A stretch of 64,000 nucleotides of DNA. Origin: Zoogloea dura. GTDB lineage: Bacteria; Pseudomonadota; Gammaproteobacteria; Burkholderiales; Rhodocyclaceae. This document shows, piece by piece, positions 28,360 through 37,474 of this stretch (positions are counted from its first letter, which is position 1; every line of letters begins with the position of its first letter). The translations under genes were made by a program, and so were the position numbers. The stretch spans positions 62,001 through 126,000 of the forward strand of contig NZ_JABBGA010000009.1 in NCBI RefSeq assembly GCF_012927165.1, given 5' to 3'. The notes under the pieces were generated by a model, which worked only from the letters and a program-made list of their open reading frames with translations, was not told the origin of the DNA and ran no database searches.

Positions 28360-30222
28360 ATGCCCATCCACCTGCTGCCCGACCACCTGATCAACCAGAT
28401 CGCCGCCGGCGAGGTCGTCGAACGCCCCGCGTCGGTGCTCAAGGAGGTCCTGGAGAACGCCATGGATGCTGGCTCCACGGTGGTGGACGTGCAGCTCGAG
28501 CAAGGCGGCGTACGGCGCATCCGGGTCGCCGACGATGGCTGCGGCATCCCGAAGGACGAGCTGCCCCTGGCCCTGGAGCGCCACGCCACCAGCAAGATCG
28601 CCAGCCTCGACGACCTCGAACGGGTCGGCACCATGGGCTTCCGCGGCGAAGCCCTGGCCGCCATCGCCGCCGTCTCGCGGATGAGCATCACCAGCCGCGC
28701 CGACGGCGCCCCCCACGCTTGGCGCATCGATGCCGACCCGCGCGAACTCGCGCCGGCGGCGCTCAACCACGGCACCGTGATCGACGTGGCCGACCTGTAT
28801 TTCAACACCCCCGCCCGGCGCAAGTTCCTGAAGAGCGAAGGCACCGAGTTCGCCCACTGCGACGACGTCTTCCGCCGCGTCGCCCTGGCCCGCCCGGACG
28901 TGGCCCTGCAGCTCAGCCACAACGGCCGGGTCAGCCAGCGCCTGCCCGCCGGCACCCGCGAAGCCCGCGTGCGGGCCCTGCTCGGCGACGACTTCCTGGC
29001 CGCCGCCCGCTCCGTGGAGGCCGAGTCCGGCCTGCTCCGCGTGCACGGCTTCGCCTCCCTGCCGGCCTATTCCCGCAGCAGCCGGGACGCCCAGTTCTTC
29101 TACGTGAACGGGCGCTTCGTGCGCGACAAGCTGGTCACCCACGCCATCCGCGAGGCTTACGCCGACATCCTGCACGGCAGCCGCCACCCGGCCTACGTCC
29201 TGTTCCTCGAGCTGGACCCCTTCGGCGTGGACGTGAACGTGCATCCGGCCAAGATCGAAGTGCGCTTCCGCGACTCCCGGGCGGTGCACCAGTTCGTGTA
29301 CCACGCCCTCAACCGGACCCTCGCCACCTCGGGTGCCGGTGCCGGCAGCGCGTTGGGAAGCGGCAGCCCTGCCGTGGATGACGAGGCGCGCCCGGCAAGC
29401 CCGGCCGCCACCACCGGCTACACCCACGCCCCCCAGCCCTACCAGACCCGCCTGGCCATGGAGCCGGCCTCCCGGGCCTACTTCGAATTTGCGGCCTCGG
29501 CCCGCCCCGAGCCGGCCGGAAGCGGCCCGTCCACCGCCGGAGCTGCGACCACCGGATTCTCCGCCACCGCCTTCCCGCTCCGCAGCACCTCTGCCGGCAC
29601 GTCACCGATGCCGGCCCCCACCCTGCCCGCCGGCGACCTCGCCCCGCCCCTCGGCTACGCCCTGGCCCAGCTCCACGGGGTGTACATCCTGGCTCAGAAC
29701 GAGGGCGGGCTGATCCTGGTGGACATGCACGCAGCCCACGAGCGCATCCTCTACGAGCGCCTCAAGACCCTCCTCGACGGCAGCCCCGGGGTGCAGCGCC
29801 TGCTCATCCCCGCGGTGTTCGGCGTCGGCAGCAAGGACATGGCCAGCGCCGAGGAGCACGCCGAACTGCTCGAACGGATGGGCTTCGAGATCGGCCCGGC
29901 CGGCCCGCAGGAACTGGCGGTACGCAGCGTGCCGGCCCTGCTGGCCTCCGCCCCGGTGGCCGAACTGGTACGCGCCCTGCTTTCCGAACTGCGCGATTAC
30001 CCGGCCACCGAGGTCATCACCGCCAGGCGCAACGAGCTGCTCGCCACCATGGCCTGCCACGGTGCGGTGCGTGCCAACCGCAGCCTGACCCTGCCCGAAA
30101 TGAACGCCCTGCTGCGCGAAATGGAAGCCACCGAGCGCGCCGACCAGTGCAACCATGGCCGCCCCACCTGGACCGCCCTGAGCATGGCCGACCTCGACAA
30201 GTTGTTCCTGCGCGGCCGCTGA
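28360..30222 (+). CDS. mutL: DNA mismatch repair protein MutL
   Basis: Couples MutS mismatch recognition to strand removal. The N-terminal GHKL ATPase (about 1-330) has IAAGEVVERPASVLKEVLEN, DDGCGIPKDEL and TMGFRGEALAAIA. A Pro/Ala-rich linker (about 330-420) precedes the C-terminal dimerisation domain. That domain carries DMHAAHERILYE from D455, matching the endonuclease motif DQHA-x2-E-x4-E with Gln replaced by Met. The companion segments ACHGAVRANR and CNHGRP are also present. This is therefore the nicking type of MutL found in bacteria without MutH. A TACAAT -10-like box lies at 28327-28332. Confidence 0.96.
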   Translation: MPIHLLPDHLINQIAAGEVVERPASVLKEVLENAMDAGSTVVDVQLEQGGVRRIRVADDGCGIPKDELPLALERHATSKIASLDDLERVGTMGFRGEALAAIAAVSRMSITSRADGAPHAWRIDADPRELAPAALNHGTVIDVADLYFNTPARRKFLKSEGTEFAHCDDVFRRVALARPDVALQLSHNGRVSQRLPAGTREARVRALLGDDFLAAARSVEAESGLLRVHGFASLPAYSRSSRDAQFFYVNGRFVRDKLVTHAIREAYADILHGSRHPAYVLFLELDPFGVDVNVHPAKIEVRFRDSRAVHQFVYHALNRTLATSGAGAGSALGSGSPAVDDEARPASPAATTGYTHAPQPYQTRLAMEPASRAYFEFAASARPEPAGSGPSTAGAATTGFSATAFPLRSTSAGTSPMPAPTLPAGDLAPPLGYALAQLHGVYILAQNEGGLILVDMHAAHERILYERLKTLLDGSPGVQRLLIPAVFGVGSKDMASAEEHAELLERMGFEIGPAGPQELAVRSVPALLASAPVAELVRALLSELRDYPATEVITARRNELLATMACHGAVRANRSLTLPEMNALLREMEATERADQCNHGRPTWTALSMADLDKLFLRGR

Positions 30223-30262
30223 CCCCCCTGCGGAGTTGCCCGACCTCCTGCGAAGGACGACA

Positions 30263-31021
30263 ATGGCGGGTTATTCCAGCAATCGCCAGAACCCGCATTC
30301 CGTGAAACTCGAACGCATCCTCCAGAACCAGGGCTTCGGCAGCCGGCGCCAGTGCCGCCAGCTGATCGAACTCGGTGAAGTCCGCATCGGCGGCGAAGTA
30401 GTCGACAACCCCGGCGCCGACATCGCCACGGCCGGCCTCGTCCTCGACATCGAGGGTGAAACCTGGACCTACCGGGAAAAGACCTACGTCGCCCTCCACA
30501 AGCCGGCCGGCTTCGAATGCTCCCACGAGCCCAAGCACCACCGCAGCGTGTACTCCCTGCTGCCCCACCCCCTGGTGGTGCGCAACGTGCAGAGCGTCGG
30601 GCGCTTGGACGTGGACACCACCGGCCTGCTGCTCTTTTCCGACGACGGCGCCTTCATCCACAACCTGTCGTCCCCCAAGAAGCATGTTCCCAAGACCTAC
30701 CGGGCCGAACTGGCCGAGGACGGCAGCGAGGCCCTCCTGCAGCAGCTTCTGGCCGGCGTCGACCTGATCGACGAGGCCCTGCCGGTGCGTGCCCTCACGG
30801 CACAGCTGCTGGCGCCGCGCAGCCTCGAGCTGTCCATCGACCTGGGCAAGTACCACGTGGTCAAGCGCATGATCGCCGCTGCCGGCAACCACGTGGTCGC
30901 GCTGCACCGCAGCGGCTTCGGCGGGCTCACGCTGGGCGAAGGCCCCCTGGCCGGCGTGGCCGAAGGCGAATGGGTCTACCTCGAAGAGGCCGACCTCCGA
31001 CAACTGCATCCCGCCGCCTGA
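30263..31021 (+). CDS. RsuA-family pseudouridine synthase
   Basis: Converts a uridine in ribosomal RNA to pseudouridine. The 252-residue protein has an N-terminal S4 RNA-binding domain ([20 protein letters not shown]) and a catalytic domain with the aspartate in [17 protein letters not shown]. It also has the KTYRAEL motif typical of the RsuA/RluB/E/F group. Closest by eye is RsuA (16S U516), but the exact target is not certain. The ATG at 30263 has GAAGGA upstream. It precedes a second family member with only 10 bases between. Confidence 0.88.
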   Translation: MAGYSSNRQNPHSVKLERILQNQGFGSRRQCRQLIELGEVRIGGEVVDNPGADIATAGLVLDIEGETWTYREKTYVALHKPAGFECSHEPKHHRSVYSLLPHPLVVRNVQSVGRLDVDTTGLLLFSDDGAFIHNLSSPKKHVPKTYRAELAEDGSEALLQQLLAGVDLIDEALPVRALTAQLLAPRSLELSIDLGKYHVVKRMIAAAGNHVVALHRSGFGGLTLGEGPLAGVAEGEWVYLEEADLRQLHPAA

Positions 31022-31031
31022 AAGGGCCGAC

Positions 31032-32300
31032 ATGACTGATACGCCCCGCCGCCGCCCGCCCCTGCCGACCCGAGAAGGCACCCTCAAGATCAAACCCCGC
31101 GCCGATGCAGCGCCCGCTGCCGCACCCGTCGTGCCCGACCGCCGCAAGGCTGCGTCCGGCCGCAGCCGCGGCAAGGCCTCGCACCCGGATCAGGCCCAGG
31201 CCGATCCCCGCCAGGAACGCTCCACCACACCGCGGGAACCAAGGGAGCCGCGCGGCGATGCGCCCCGCCGCGACGAACCGCGTCGTGATGACCCGCGCCG
31301 CGACGCCACGCGCCAGACCGACTGGCGCGAACGCCCGTCCTCACAGCAGGACCGTCCCCGCCGCCCCGCCGCCGAGGGCACGGCCCAGGACCGCCCGCGT
31401 CGCCCCGCTGGCGAAGGCTACGCTTCCGACCGCCCGCGCCGCCCCGCCGCAGAGGGTGCCCCCCAGGACCGCCCGCGTCGCCCTGCCGGCGACGCCCCCC
31501 CACGCCACGAGCGCCGCAGCGGCAACGGCGAGCCCCGCCCTGCCCAGGCACCGTCACCACTGGCTGCCGACGGCTCGATCCGCCTCTCCAAGCGCATGAC
31601 CGAACTGGGCCTGTGCTCCCGCCGGGAAGCCGACGAATACATCGAAAAGGGCTGGGTCCGGGTGGACGGCCGGGTCGTCAGCGAACTCGGCTCGCGGGTC
31701 AAGCCGGGCCAGGAGGTCGAGCTCGACCGTCGCGGCCAGACCGCCCAGGAACGGCGCGTCACGATCCTCCTCAACAAGCCCGTCGGCTACGTCTCCGGCC
31801 AGGCCGAGGACGGCTACGAGCCTGCCAGCGTGCTGATCACCGCCGACAACCGCTGGGCCGAGGACCCGTCCGAAACCCGTTACCTGAACACCCACCACCG
31901 GGGCCTCGCCCCTGCCGGCCGCCTCGACATCGACTCCATCGGCCTGCTGGTGTTCACCCAGGACGGTCGGGTCGCCCGCGCCCTGATCGGCGACGACTCC
32001 AGTATCGAGAAGGAATACCACGTCCGCGTGGAAGGCCGCCTCGATGAGGCCGGGCTCAAGCTGCTCAACCACGGCCTGTCCCTCGACGGCGCGGCCCTGC
32101 GCCCAGCCAAGGTCAGCTGGCTCAACGAAGACCAGCTGCGCTTCGTGCTGCGGGAAGGCAAGAAGCGCCAGATCCGCCGCATGTGCGAGCTGGTCGGCCT
32201 CAAAGTGGTCGGCCTCAAGCGGGTCCGCATCGGCCGCGTGATGCTGGGCCACCTGCCGCCAGGCCAGTGGCGCTACCTGGGGCCCAACGAGTCCTTCTGA
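31032..32300 (+). CDS. RluF/RluB-type 23S rRNA pseudouridine synthase with Arg/Pro-rich extension
   Basis: Second rRNA pseudouridine synthase, 422 residues. The family core is residues about 178-422: S4 domain ([20 protein letters not shown]), catalytic [24 protein letters not shown] and the [14 protein letters not shown] motif. The latter motifs favour RluF (23S U2604), though RluB is possible. Residues 1-175 are a low-complexity, highly charged arm rich in Arg, Pro and Asp. It includes four 13-residue tandem repeats of DRPRRPA. The arm is probably disordered and RNA-binding. Confidence 0.88.
   Translation: MTDTPRRRPPLPTREGTLKIKPRADAAPAAAPVVPDRRKAASGRSRGKASHPDQAQADPRQERSTTPREPREPRGDAPRRDEPRRDDPRRDATRQTDWRERPSSQQDRPRRPAAEGTAQDRPRRPAGEGYASDRPRRPAAEGAPQDRPRRPAGDAPPRHERRSGNGEPRPAQAPSPLAADGSIRLSKRMTELGLCSRREADEYIEKGWVRVDGRVVSELGSRVKPGQEVELDRRGQTAQERRVTILLNKPVGYVSGQAEDGYEPASVLITADNRWAEDPSETRYLNTHHRGLAPAGRLDIDSIGLLVFTQDGRVARALIGDDSSIEKEYHVRVEGRLDEAGLKLLNHGLSLDGAALRPAKVSWLNEDQLRFVLREGKKRQIRRMCELVGLKVVGLKRVRIGRVMLGHLPPGQWRYLGPNESF
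31350..31505 (+). repeat. Four 39-bp tandem repeats coding DRPRRPA[A/G]EGxxx
   Basis: Units start at 31350, 31389, 31428 and 31467, each encoding 13 residues beginning DRPRRPA. They lie in the disordered N-terminal arm of the RluF-type synthase and are likely to vary in number between strains. Confidence 0.85.
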
Positions 32301-32320
32301 CCCCGAACCGGATCCCCCCA

Positions 32321-32932
32321 ATGCCCCTCACCGCGCACCACAGCCTGCGCCGCCTGGCCAGCACCGCACTGATCGGGCTGGCCGCCCTGGAGTCCCTGCC
32401 CGCAGGAGCCCAATCGTCGACCTTCGACGGACGCTACGAGGGCAACCTGGTGTCGGACTCGGGTGAGCTCAGCATCCCGATCAGCGTCGAGCTGCGAGAT
32501 GCCCAGGGCGTACTGACAGGCCGGGTGCGCACCGAACAGCCCCTGGCCGGAGCAGGCCCTGTATCGGCCGGCGACTACAACGGCGGAAACTGCAACCTGC
32601 GGGTGCAGCTGACCCCGGGCACCACCCTGCGCATGTCGGGAAGCTGCCAGACCAGGATCTTCGAAGGCAAATACACGCTGAGCTCAAGCACCCAGGGCAG
32701 CACCGGCAACTTCCGGCTCGACCGCAAGGCCGGAGGCAGCCCGCATCAGGGAGCCGCGCTGCTCAACCCGCTGACCGCCTGCCTCAACGCCAACACCCGC
32801 TGCCTGGTCGCCTGCCCCCAGGGCGACTACAACGCCGAGTTCCTGTGCGCCAACCGCTGCCGGCAGCGCTTCCAGGCCTGCAAGGGCAAGGCTGCCAGCG
32901 GCGGAACCGGCGCCGGTTCGGCGGGCGACTGA
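32321..32932 (+). CDS. Secreted Cys-rich protein of unknown function
   Basis: I do not recognise this 203-residue protein. It begins with a signal peptide (MPLTAHHSLRRLASTALIGL, cleavage near AGA/QSS). A beta-rich domain of about 100 residues follows, with YEGNLVSDSGELSIPISVEL. The C-terminal 60 residues contain seven cysteines in a CxxxxxxCxxxC ... CxxxC ... C arrangement. With an odd cysteine total in that part, at least one may bind metal or pair with the upstream ones (CNLRV, SCQTR). The start ATG at 32321 is chosen for the signal peptide. It sits between the pseudouridine synthase and prfB. Confidence 0.75.
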   Translation: MPLTAHHSLRRLASTALIGLAALESLPAGAQSSTFDGRYEGNLVSDSGELSIPISVELRDAQGVLTGRVRTEQPLAGAGPVSAGDYNGGNCNLRVQLTPGTTLRMSGSCQTRIFEGKYTLSSSTQGSTGNFRLDRKAGGSPHQGAALLNPLTACLNANTRCLVACPQGDYNAEFLCANRCRQRFQACKGKAASGGTGAGSAGD

Positions 32933-32990
32933 TCGCTTCCCACCGCGCAAGCGACAGCCCCTGCAATCCGCCGGAAACCGCGTCTGAAGG

Positions 32991-32996
32991 TATAAT
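32991..32996 (+). promoter_or_regulatory. -10 box upstream of prfB
   Basis: A perfect TATAAT lies 32 bases before the prfB ATG, followed by GCGCGG. No good -35 box is visible at 16-18 bp, so the promoter may be weak or need an activator. Confidence 0.45.
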
Positions 32997-33028
32997 GCGC
33001 GGTTTTCCCGAACATGCAGGGCACGATC

Positions 33029-34133
33029 ATGGAAGCAGAACGCCTCAACGCCATCTCCAACAAGCTCGCCGACCTGAAGTCCCGGGAGCTCGAACTTCGG
33101 AGGTATCTTTGACTACGATACCAAGGCAGAAAAGCTGATCGAAGTCAGCAAGCAACTCGAAGACCCGGCCATCTGGAACGACGCCGCGTACGCCCAGGAG
33201 CTCGGCAAGGAAAAAAAGACCCTCGAAGGCATCGTGGTGACCCTGCAGGAGATCGAACAAGGCCTCGCCGACGGCAAGGACCTCTTCGAACTCGCCTCCA
33301 TGGAAGAGGACGAGGACACCATGCAGGCCGTCGAGGGCGACGTGGCTTCCCTCGAAGCCCGTGTCGGCGCACTCGAATTCCGCCGCATGTTCAACAACCC
33401 GATGGACGGCAACGCCTGCTTCATCGAAATCCAGTCCGGCGCCGGCGGCACCGAGGCCCAGGACTGGGCTGGCATGCTCGAGCGCATGTACCTGCGCTAC
33501 TGCGAACGCAAGGGCTTCAACGTCGAGCTGCTCGAAGAGTCCGAAGGTGAAGTGGCCGGCATCAAGAGCGCCACCATCAAGGTCGGCGGCGAGTACGCCT
33601 ACGGCTTCCTGCGCACCGAGACCGGCATCCACCGCCTCGTCCGCAAGAGCCCCTTCGACTCCAACGCGCGCCGTCACACCAGCTTCTGCTCGGTGTTCGT
33701 GTTCCCCGAGGTGGACGACTCGATCGAGATCGACATCAACCCCTCCGACGTACGCACCGACACCTACCGGGCTTCCGGCGCGGGCGGCCAGCACATCAAC
33801 AAGACCGACTCCGCGGTGCGTCTGACCCACGTCCCCACGGGCATCGTCGTGCAGTGCCAGAACGACCGCTCCCAGCACCGCAACAAGGACGAAGCCTGGT
33901 CGATGCTGCGCGCCCGCCTCTACGAAGCCGAACTGCGCAAGCGCCAGAGCGAGCAGCAGAAGCTCGAGGACGCCAAGAGCGACATCGGCTGGGGCCACCA
34001 GATCCGCTCCTACGTGCTCGACCAGTCGCGCATCAAGGACCTGCGCACCAGCTACGAAGTCGGTAACACCCAGGCCGTTCTCGACGGCGACCTGGACGGC
34101 TTCATCCAGGCCAGCCTGAAGCAGGGCGTCTGA
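33029..34133 (+). CDS. prfB: Peptide chain release factor 2, made by programmed +1 frameshift
   Basis: Recognises UAA and UGA stop codons and releases the finished protein. Translation starts at ATG 33029 and meets an in-frame TGA at 33110-33112 after 27 codons. The canonical shift site CTT-TGA-C with a Shine-Dalgarno-like GGAGG just upstream moves ribosomes to the +1 frame, giving 367 residues. The SPF anticodon-like motif (RKSPFDSN) and the catalytic GGQ ([15 protein letters not shown]) are present. It is followed closely by an unknown gene and the SMC cassette instead of lysS, its usual neighbour. Confidence 0.96.
33098..33113 (+). promoter_or_regulatory. prfB: prfB autoregulatory frameshift site
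   Basis: CGGAGGTATCTTTGAC matches the universal RF2 recoding signal: an internal Shine-Dalgarno GGAGG, slippery CTT and UGA followed by C. Low RF2 slows termination at this UGA and favours the +1 shift, so RF2 controls its own level. Confidence 0.95.
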
Positions 34134-34156
34134 CACCTGTCGCCGCGGGAGCAGTC

Positions 34157-35395
34157 ATGAAGCGTCTTTTCGCCGGCCTGCTGGCCGGCCTCATGCTCCT
34201 GCTGGCGGCAGTCACCCTGCTGGCCTTCCGGGCCGTCCAGGACGAGCCGCTGGTGACCGGTGACGCGCCCTTGTCGGCCGAAGACCTCAGCCGCGCCAAG
34301 GACCTGATCCGGCGCAACGACCCGCGTCGCCTGGTGCGGGACGAACGGCGGGAAGCCCGCATCGCCGCCCGCGACGTGGAGACCCTGGTCCGGCTCGCCG
34401 CCCGCCGTGGCCGGTCAACGGTCGTCCTCGAGGACGGCATTGCCGATCTGCGCTACACCACCGCCGTACCTCCCAGCCCGCTGGGCCGCTACCTCAACCT
34501 GTGGGCCCGGGTCGTTGTGGGCGCCGACGGCGTGGAGTTCCAGAAGGTCCGGATCGGCTCGATCCCCGTTCCCGGCGCCCTGTTCCGTGCCGCCCTCCTG
34601 TATGGCGCACGCCACTCCCAGCTGGCCCCCGACCTGGCGTTGCTGGGCAAGACCATCGACCAGGTGGCGATCACCCCGGGCGAGCTGCGGCTCCGCTACA
34701 CCTGGCAGCCCGAGCTCCTGGACTCTGCCCGCGCCCACGCCCTCACCCACGACGAAAAGGCCGGCCTGGCACGGGCCCACCTGCGCCTGGTGGCGCGCAT
34801 GGACAGCCTGCCCGCGCGCCCCCGGACCCCGTTGGCCGAACTCCTCGCCCCCCTGCTGCAGGACCCCGGCCAGACCGGTGGAGAGGCCCTCGGCCAGGCC
34901 TACCGGAACATCCTGCTCGTCGCCGCCTTCCATGTATCGGGCCGCAACATCGCCCAGCTGATTCCCGAAGCCCGGGAATGGCCCCAGCCGCGCCCCACCA
35001 CCCTGATCCTGCGGGGCCGCGAAGACCTGGCCCAGCACTTCCTGGTCTCGGCGGCCCTCGCCGCGTGGGCTGGCGAGCCCCTTGCCCAGGCCATCGGGAT
35101 CGGCAAGGAAGTGGACGACTCCCGCGGCGGCAGCGGCTTTTCCTTTGTCGACCTGGCCGCCGACAAGGCCGGCACCCGCCTCGGCGAGCTGGCGGCCCGC
35201 GACCCCGAGCGCCTCGCCGCGGCGGTGGCCGCCGGGCTCAGCGACAGCGCCCTGCTGCCACCCATCCACGGCCTGCCCGAATCCATGCAGAACGCCGAAT
35301 TCCAGCGCCGCTTCGGCGGTGTGGGTGGCCCGGCCTACACCCGCCTGAGCGACGAGATCGACCGGCGCATCGCGGCCCTCGCCTTGTTCCGCTGA
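34157..35395 (+). CDS. Membrane-anchored protein of unknown function, upstream of the SMC cassette
   Basis: I do not recognise this 412-residue protein. It has one N-terminal transmembrane segment or uncleaved signal (residues about 4-24, LFAGLLAGLMLLLAAVTLLA) and a soluble, probably periplasmic remainder. Recognisable blocks are a basic helical stretch (about 50-85), AAFHVSGRNIAQLIPEA and DSRGGSGFSFVDLAADKAGT. It contains no cysteines. It lies 23 bases after prfB and 22 bases before the kleisin-like gene, so it could be co-transcribed with either. The Gly/Ser-rich FSFVDLAAD block is the best handle for finding relatives. Confidence 0.75.
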   Translation: MKRLFAGLLAGLMLLLAAVTLLAFRAVQDEPLVTGDAPLSAEDLSRAKDLIRRNDPRRLVRDERREARIAARDVETLVRLAARRGRSTVVLEDGIADLRYTTAVPPSPLGRYLNLWARVVVGADGVEFQKVRIGSIPVPGALFRAALLYGARHSQLAPDLALLGKTIDQVAITPGELRLRYTWQPELLDSARAHALTHDEKAGLARAHLRLVARMDSLPARPRTPLAELLAPLLQDPGQTGGEALGQAYRNILLVAAFHVSGRNIAQLIPEAREWPQPRPTTLILRGREDLAQHFLVSAALAAWAGEPLAQAIGIGKEVDDSRGGSGFSFVDLAADKAGTRLGELAARDPERLAAAVAAGLSDSALLPPIHGLPESMQNAEFQRRFGGVGGPAYTRLSDEIDRRIAALALFR

Positions 35396-35417
35396 TTGGT
35401 CCGCCAAGCCTCCCGCC

Positions 35418-36764
35418 ATGTCCGAAGTCCGCCTGGAAGAACTGCTGGCCCCCGGCGTCGCCGCCGACGACGTGCCTGAACTGGCCCCGCTGCTGGCCGC
35501 GCGCGCCCTGCTGTCGGCCTTCAGCACCCTCTTCCATGGCAGCGAGGCCGAAGTCCTGATGCGCCTGCTGGTACTGCGCGAGATCGGCCGTGAATCCGAA
35601 TCGCCGCGCTGGAGCCCCGAGCAGCTGCGCCAGCGCTTCGCCTTCCTCGACACCGTCAAGCTCGAGACCGTGCTGCGCCGCCTGCGCGGCAACGGCCTGC
35701 TCGACATCGGCGAAGACAGCCACTACGCCCTCTCCGACCTGGGCCGCAACGCGGTGGCGGCGGTCGGCATGCTGGTCAGCTTCAGCGCCGAGGACGACCT
35801 GGAGCTGGGCTTCCTCACCGCCCAGCTGGCCGGCCTGCAGGCTGTCGGCAGCGTCACCCCGGAAGCCCTCGGCCACCTGCTCGGCAAGCTCAACGACCTG
35901 GCCTGGCACTTCGAGGAGGCCATCGCCTCCGGCTCGGAATTCCGCATCGCCGACGCCCGCCGCAAGCTCTCCGCCAACACCCGCTGGATCGAGCGCGGCA
36001 CCGAGGTGCTGCACCAGCTGCTGGCAGACCCTGAGGTCCCCTTCGACCTCGCCCGGGTGGCCCAGCGCATCGGCCTGGCCCAGTCGCGCCTGGCGCGGGT
36101 GGACGCGGCCTTCCAGCGGGCCCTGAACAAGATCGAAGCCCAGCGGGTCACCCTGGGCGGCTCCGGCATCTCGTCCAGCGACGTGGCAGGCTGGCTGCGC
36201 CGCCTGGATGCCCGCGCCCTGGCCGCCCTGGCCGCCGATGGCGGCCTGTTGCCGGCACCGGAGCTGACCCTGCTGGCTGGCGGCCACGAGCTCCTCGACC
36301 GGGCCGAGCTGGCCCTCTCCGACGAGGCCCGCCAGATCGAGGCCGACATCGCCCTTCCCCCCGCCGAGGAAGCCCCCAGCCGTAATCAACCCGAGCAGGA
36401 AGACCTGCGCCTGCTGCAGCACTTCAGCCAGCGCCTGGCCCGCCTCGCCAAAGACGGCAGCGAGCCCGCCAGCCTCGCCCGCATGGTGGCCGGCGGCGGC
36501 TTTCCGGCGGCCTCCTACCGCCTGTCGCTGCTGGCCCTGCTGGCCGATGGCGGCGGCGAAGGCGGCGCCACCCCGGCCGACGGCCCCATCGGCGAGTTCA
36601 TGCGCCTGCCCCTCGACGTGCTCTTCGAGGCCACCACCGTAAAGGTCGGCGAAGACGAGATCGCCGCCATGTCCACCGGCCTGGTCGGCGCCAGGGGCAG
36701 CCTGCCCGCCGCCGAGGCCGTACCCGTGCTCGACGCCACCGAAACCCTGCCTGACGAAGCCTGA
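35418..36764 (+). CDS. MksF/JetA-like kleisin subunit of an SMC complex
   Basis: Predicted non-SMC subunit bridging the ATPase heads of a condensin-type complex. The 448-residue protein starts with a winged-helix region (about 35-115, EVLMRLLVLREIGRE ... YALSDLGRNAV). A long helical middle (about 130-240) and a second helical C-terminal region follow. The assignment rests mainly on operon order, size and fold pattern: MksF-MksE-MksB operons have about 450/230/950 residues and this one has 448/236/933. Sequence motifs for kleisins are weak, so this is inference. The stop overlaps the next start (TGATG). Confidence 0.72.
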   Translation: MSEVRLEELLAPGVAADDVPELAPLLAARALLSAFSTLFHGSEAEVLMRLLVLREIGRESESPRWSPEQLRQRFAFLDTVKLETVLRRLRGNGLLDIGEDSHYALSDLGRNAVAAVGMLVSFSAEDDLELGFLTAQLAGLQAVGSVTPEALGHLLGKLNDLAWHFEEAIASGSEFRIADARRKLSANTRWIERGTEVLHQLLADPEVPFDLARVAQRIGLAQSRLARVDAAFQRALNKIEAQRVTLGGSGISSSDVAGWLRRLDARALAALAADGGLLPAPELTLLAGGHELLDRAELALSDEARQIEADIALPPAEEAPSRNQPEQEDLRLLQHFSQRLARLAKDGSEPASLARMVAGGGFPAASYRLSLLALLADGGGEGGATPADGPIGEFMRLPLDVLFEATTVKVGEDEIAAMSTGLVGARGSLPAAEAVPVLDATETLPDEA

Positions 36765-37474
36765 TGGAACACCAGATCCGGACCCTCACCGCCCGCCTGC
36801 TGGCCAACCGCAGCCTGCCGCGCACCGACCCGCTGGTGCGTCGCGCGCTGGTGGACGAGAGCTTCCGCGTGGACCTCGACGCCCGCCTCGCCGCCGTGGG
36901 CCTGCAGCTCATCGACAACCCCTACGCCGAGCATGTGGCGGTGGCCCTGGCCGGCGACATGCACGAGCCGGTGTTCGGCGCCAGCCGCGAATACGCTGCC
37001 AGCAACATCGGCCTGACCCGCGACCAGTTGGCCCTGCTGGTGGTGCTGTGGTCCCTGATCATCCTGCCCAAGCGGGAACGCCAGGTGAACCGCCAGAAGC
37101 TCGGCGACGACGGCCAGGAAGACATGTTCGGCAAGGCCGCCCCGCTGGCCCATGGCGAAGAAGTCTCCGGCGCGCTGTCCGAAGCCTCCGTGCTGGCCGA
37201 CTTCGCCCCGGTGCTCGGCCACAAGACCTATGTGCAGGGCAAGCTCCTGTCGCGCCTGGCCCAGCTCGGCTTCATCGAGCGGCGCGGCGGCATGATCCAC
37301 GAAGGCCCGCTGCTTGACGTGCTGCTCGACTACCGCCTGCTGGCCGACCGCATCATCTACGGCACCCTCGGCGAAGTCCTGGCCCAGGCCGGCCACCCGC
37401 CCCCCGGCCAGGACGCCTTCACGCCCGCCGACGACATGCCCGACGACGCCGACTCCGAGCAGGAGGAATCCTGA
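36764..37474 (+). CDS. MksE/JetB-like (MukE-type) subunit of an SMC complex
   Basis: Predicted KITE-type accessory protein, 236 residues. It has two winged-helix-like parts, one around NIGLTRDQLALLVVLWSLI and one around LLSRLAQLGFIERRGGM, and an acidic tail (DDADSEQEES). It is coupled to both neighbours by one-base TGATG overlaps, implying fixed stoichiometry with the kleisin-like and SMC subunits. Assignment is by context and fold pattern, not by a diagnostic motif. Confidence 0.72.
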   Translation: MEHQIRTLTARLLANRSLPRTDPLVRRALVDESFRVDLDARLAAVGLQLIDNPYAEHVAVALAGDMHEPVFGASREYAASNIGLTRDQLALLVVLWSLIILPKRERQVNRQKLGDDGQEDMFGKAAPLAHGEEVSGALSEASVLADFAPVLGHKTYVQGKLLSRLAQLGFIERRGGMIHEGPLLDVLLDYRLLADRIIYGTLGEVLAQAGHPPPGQDAFTPADDMPDDADSEQEES

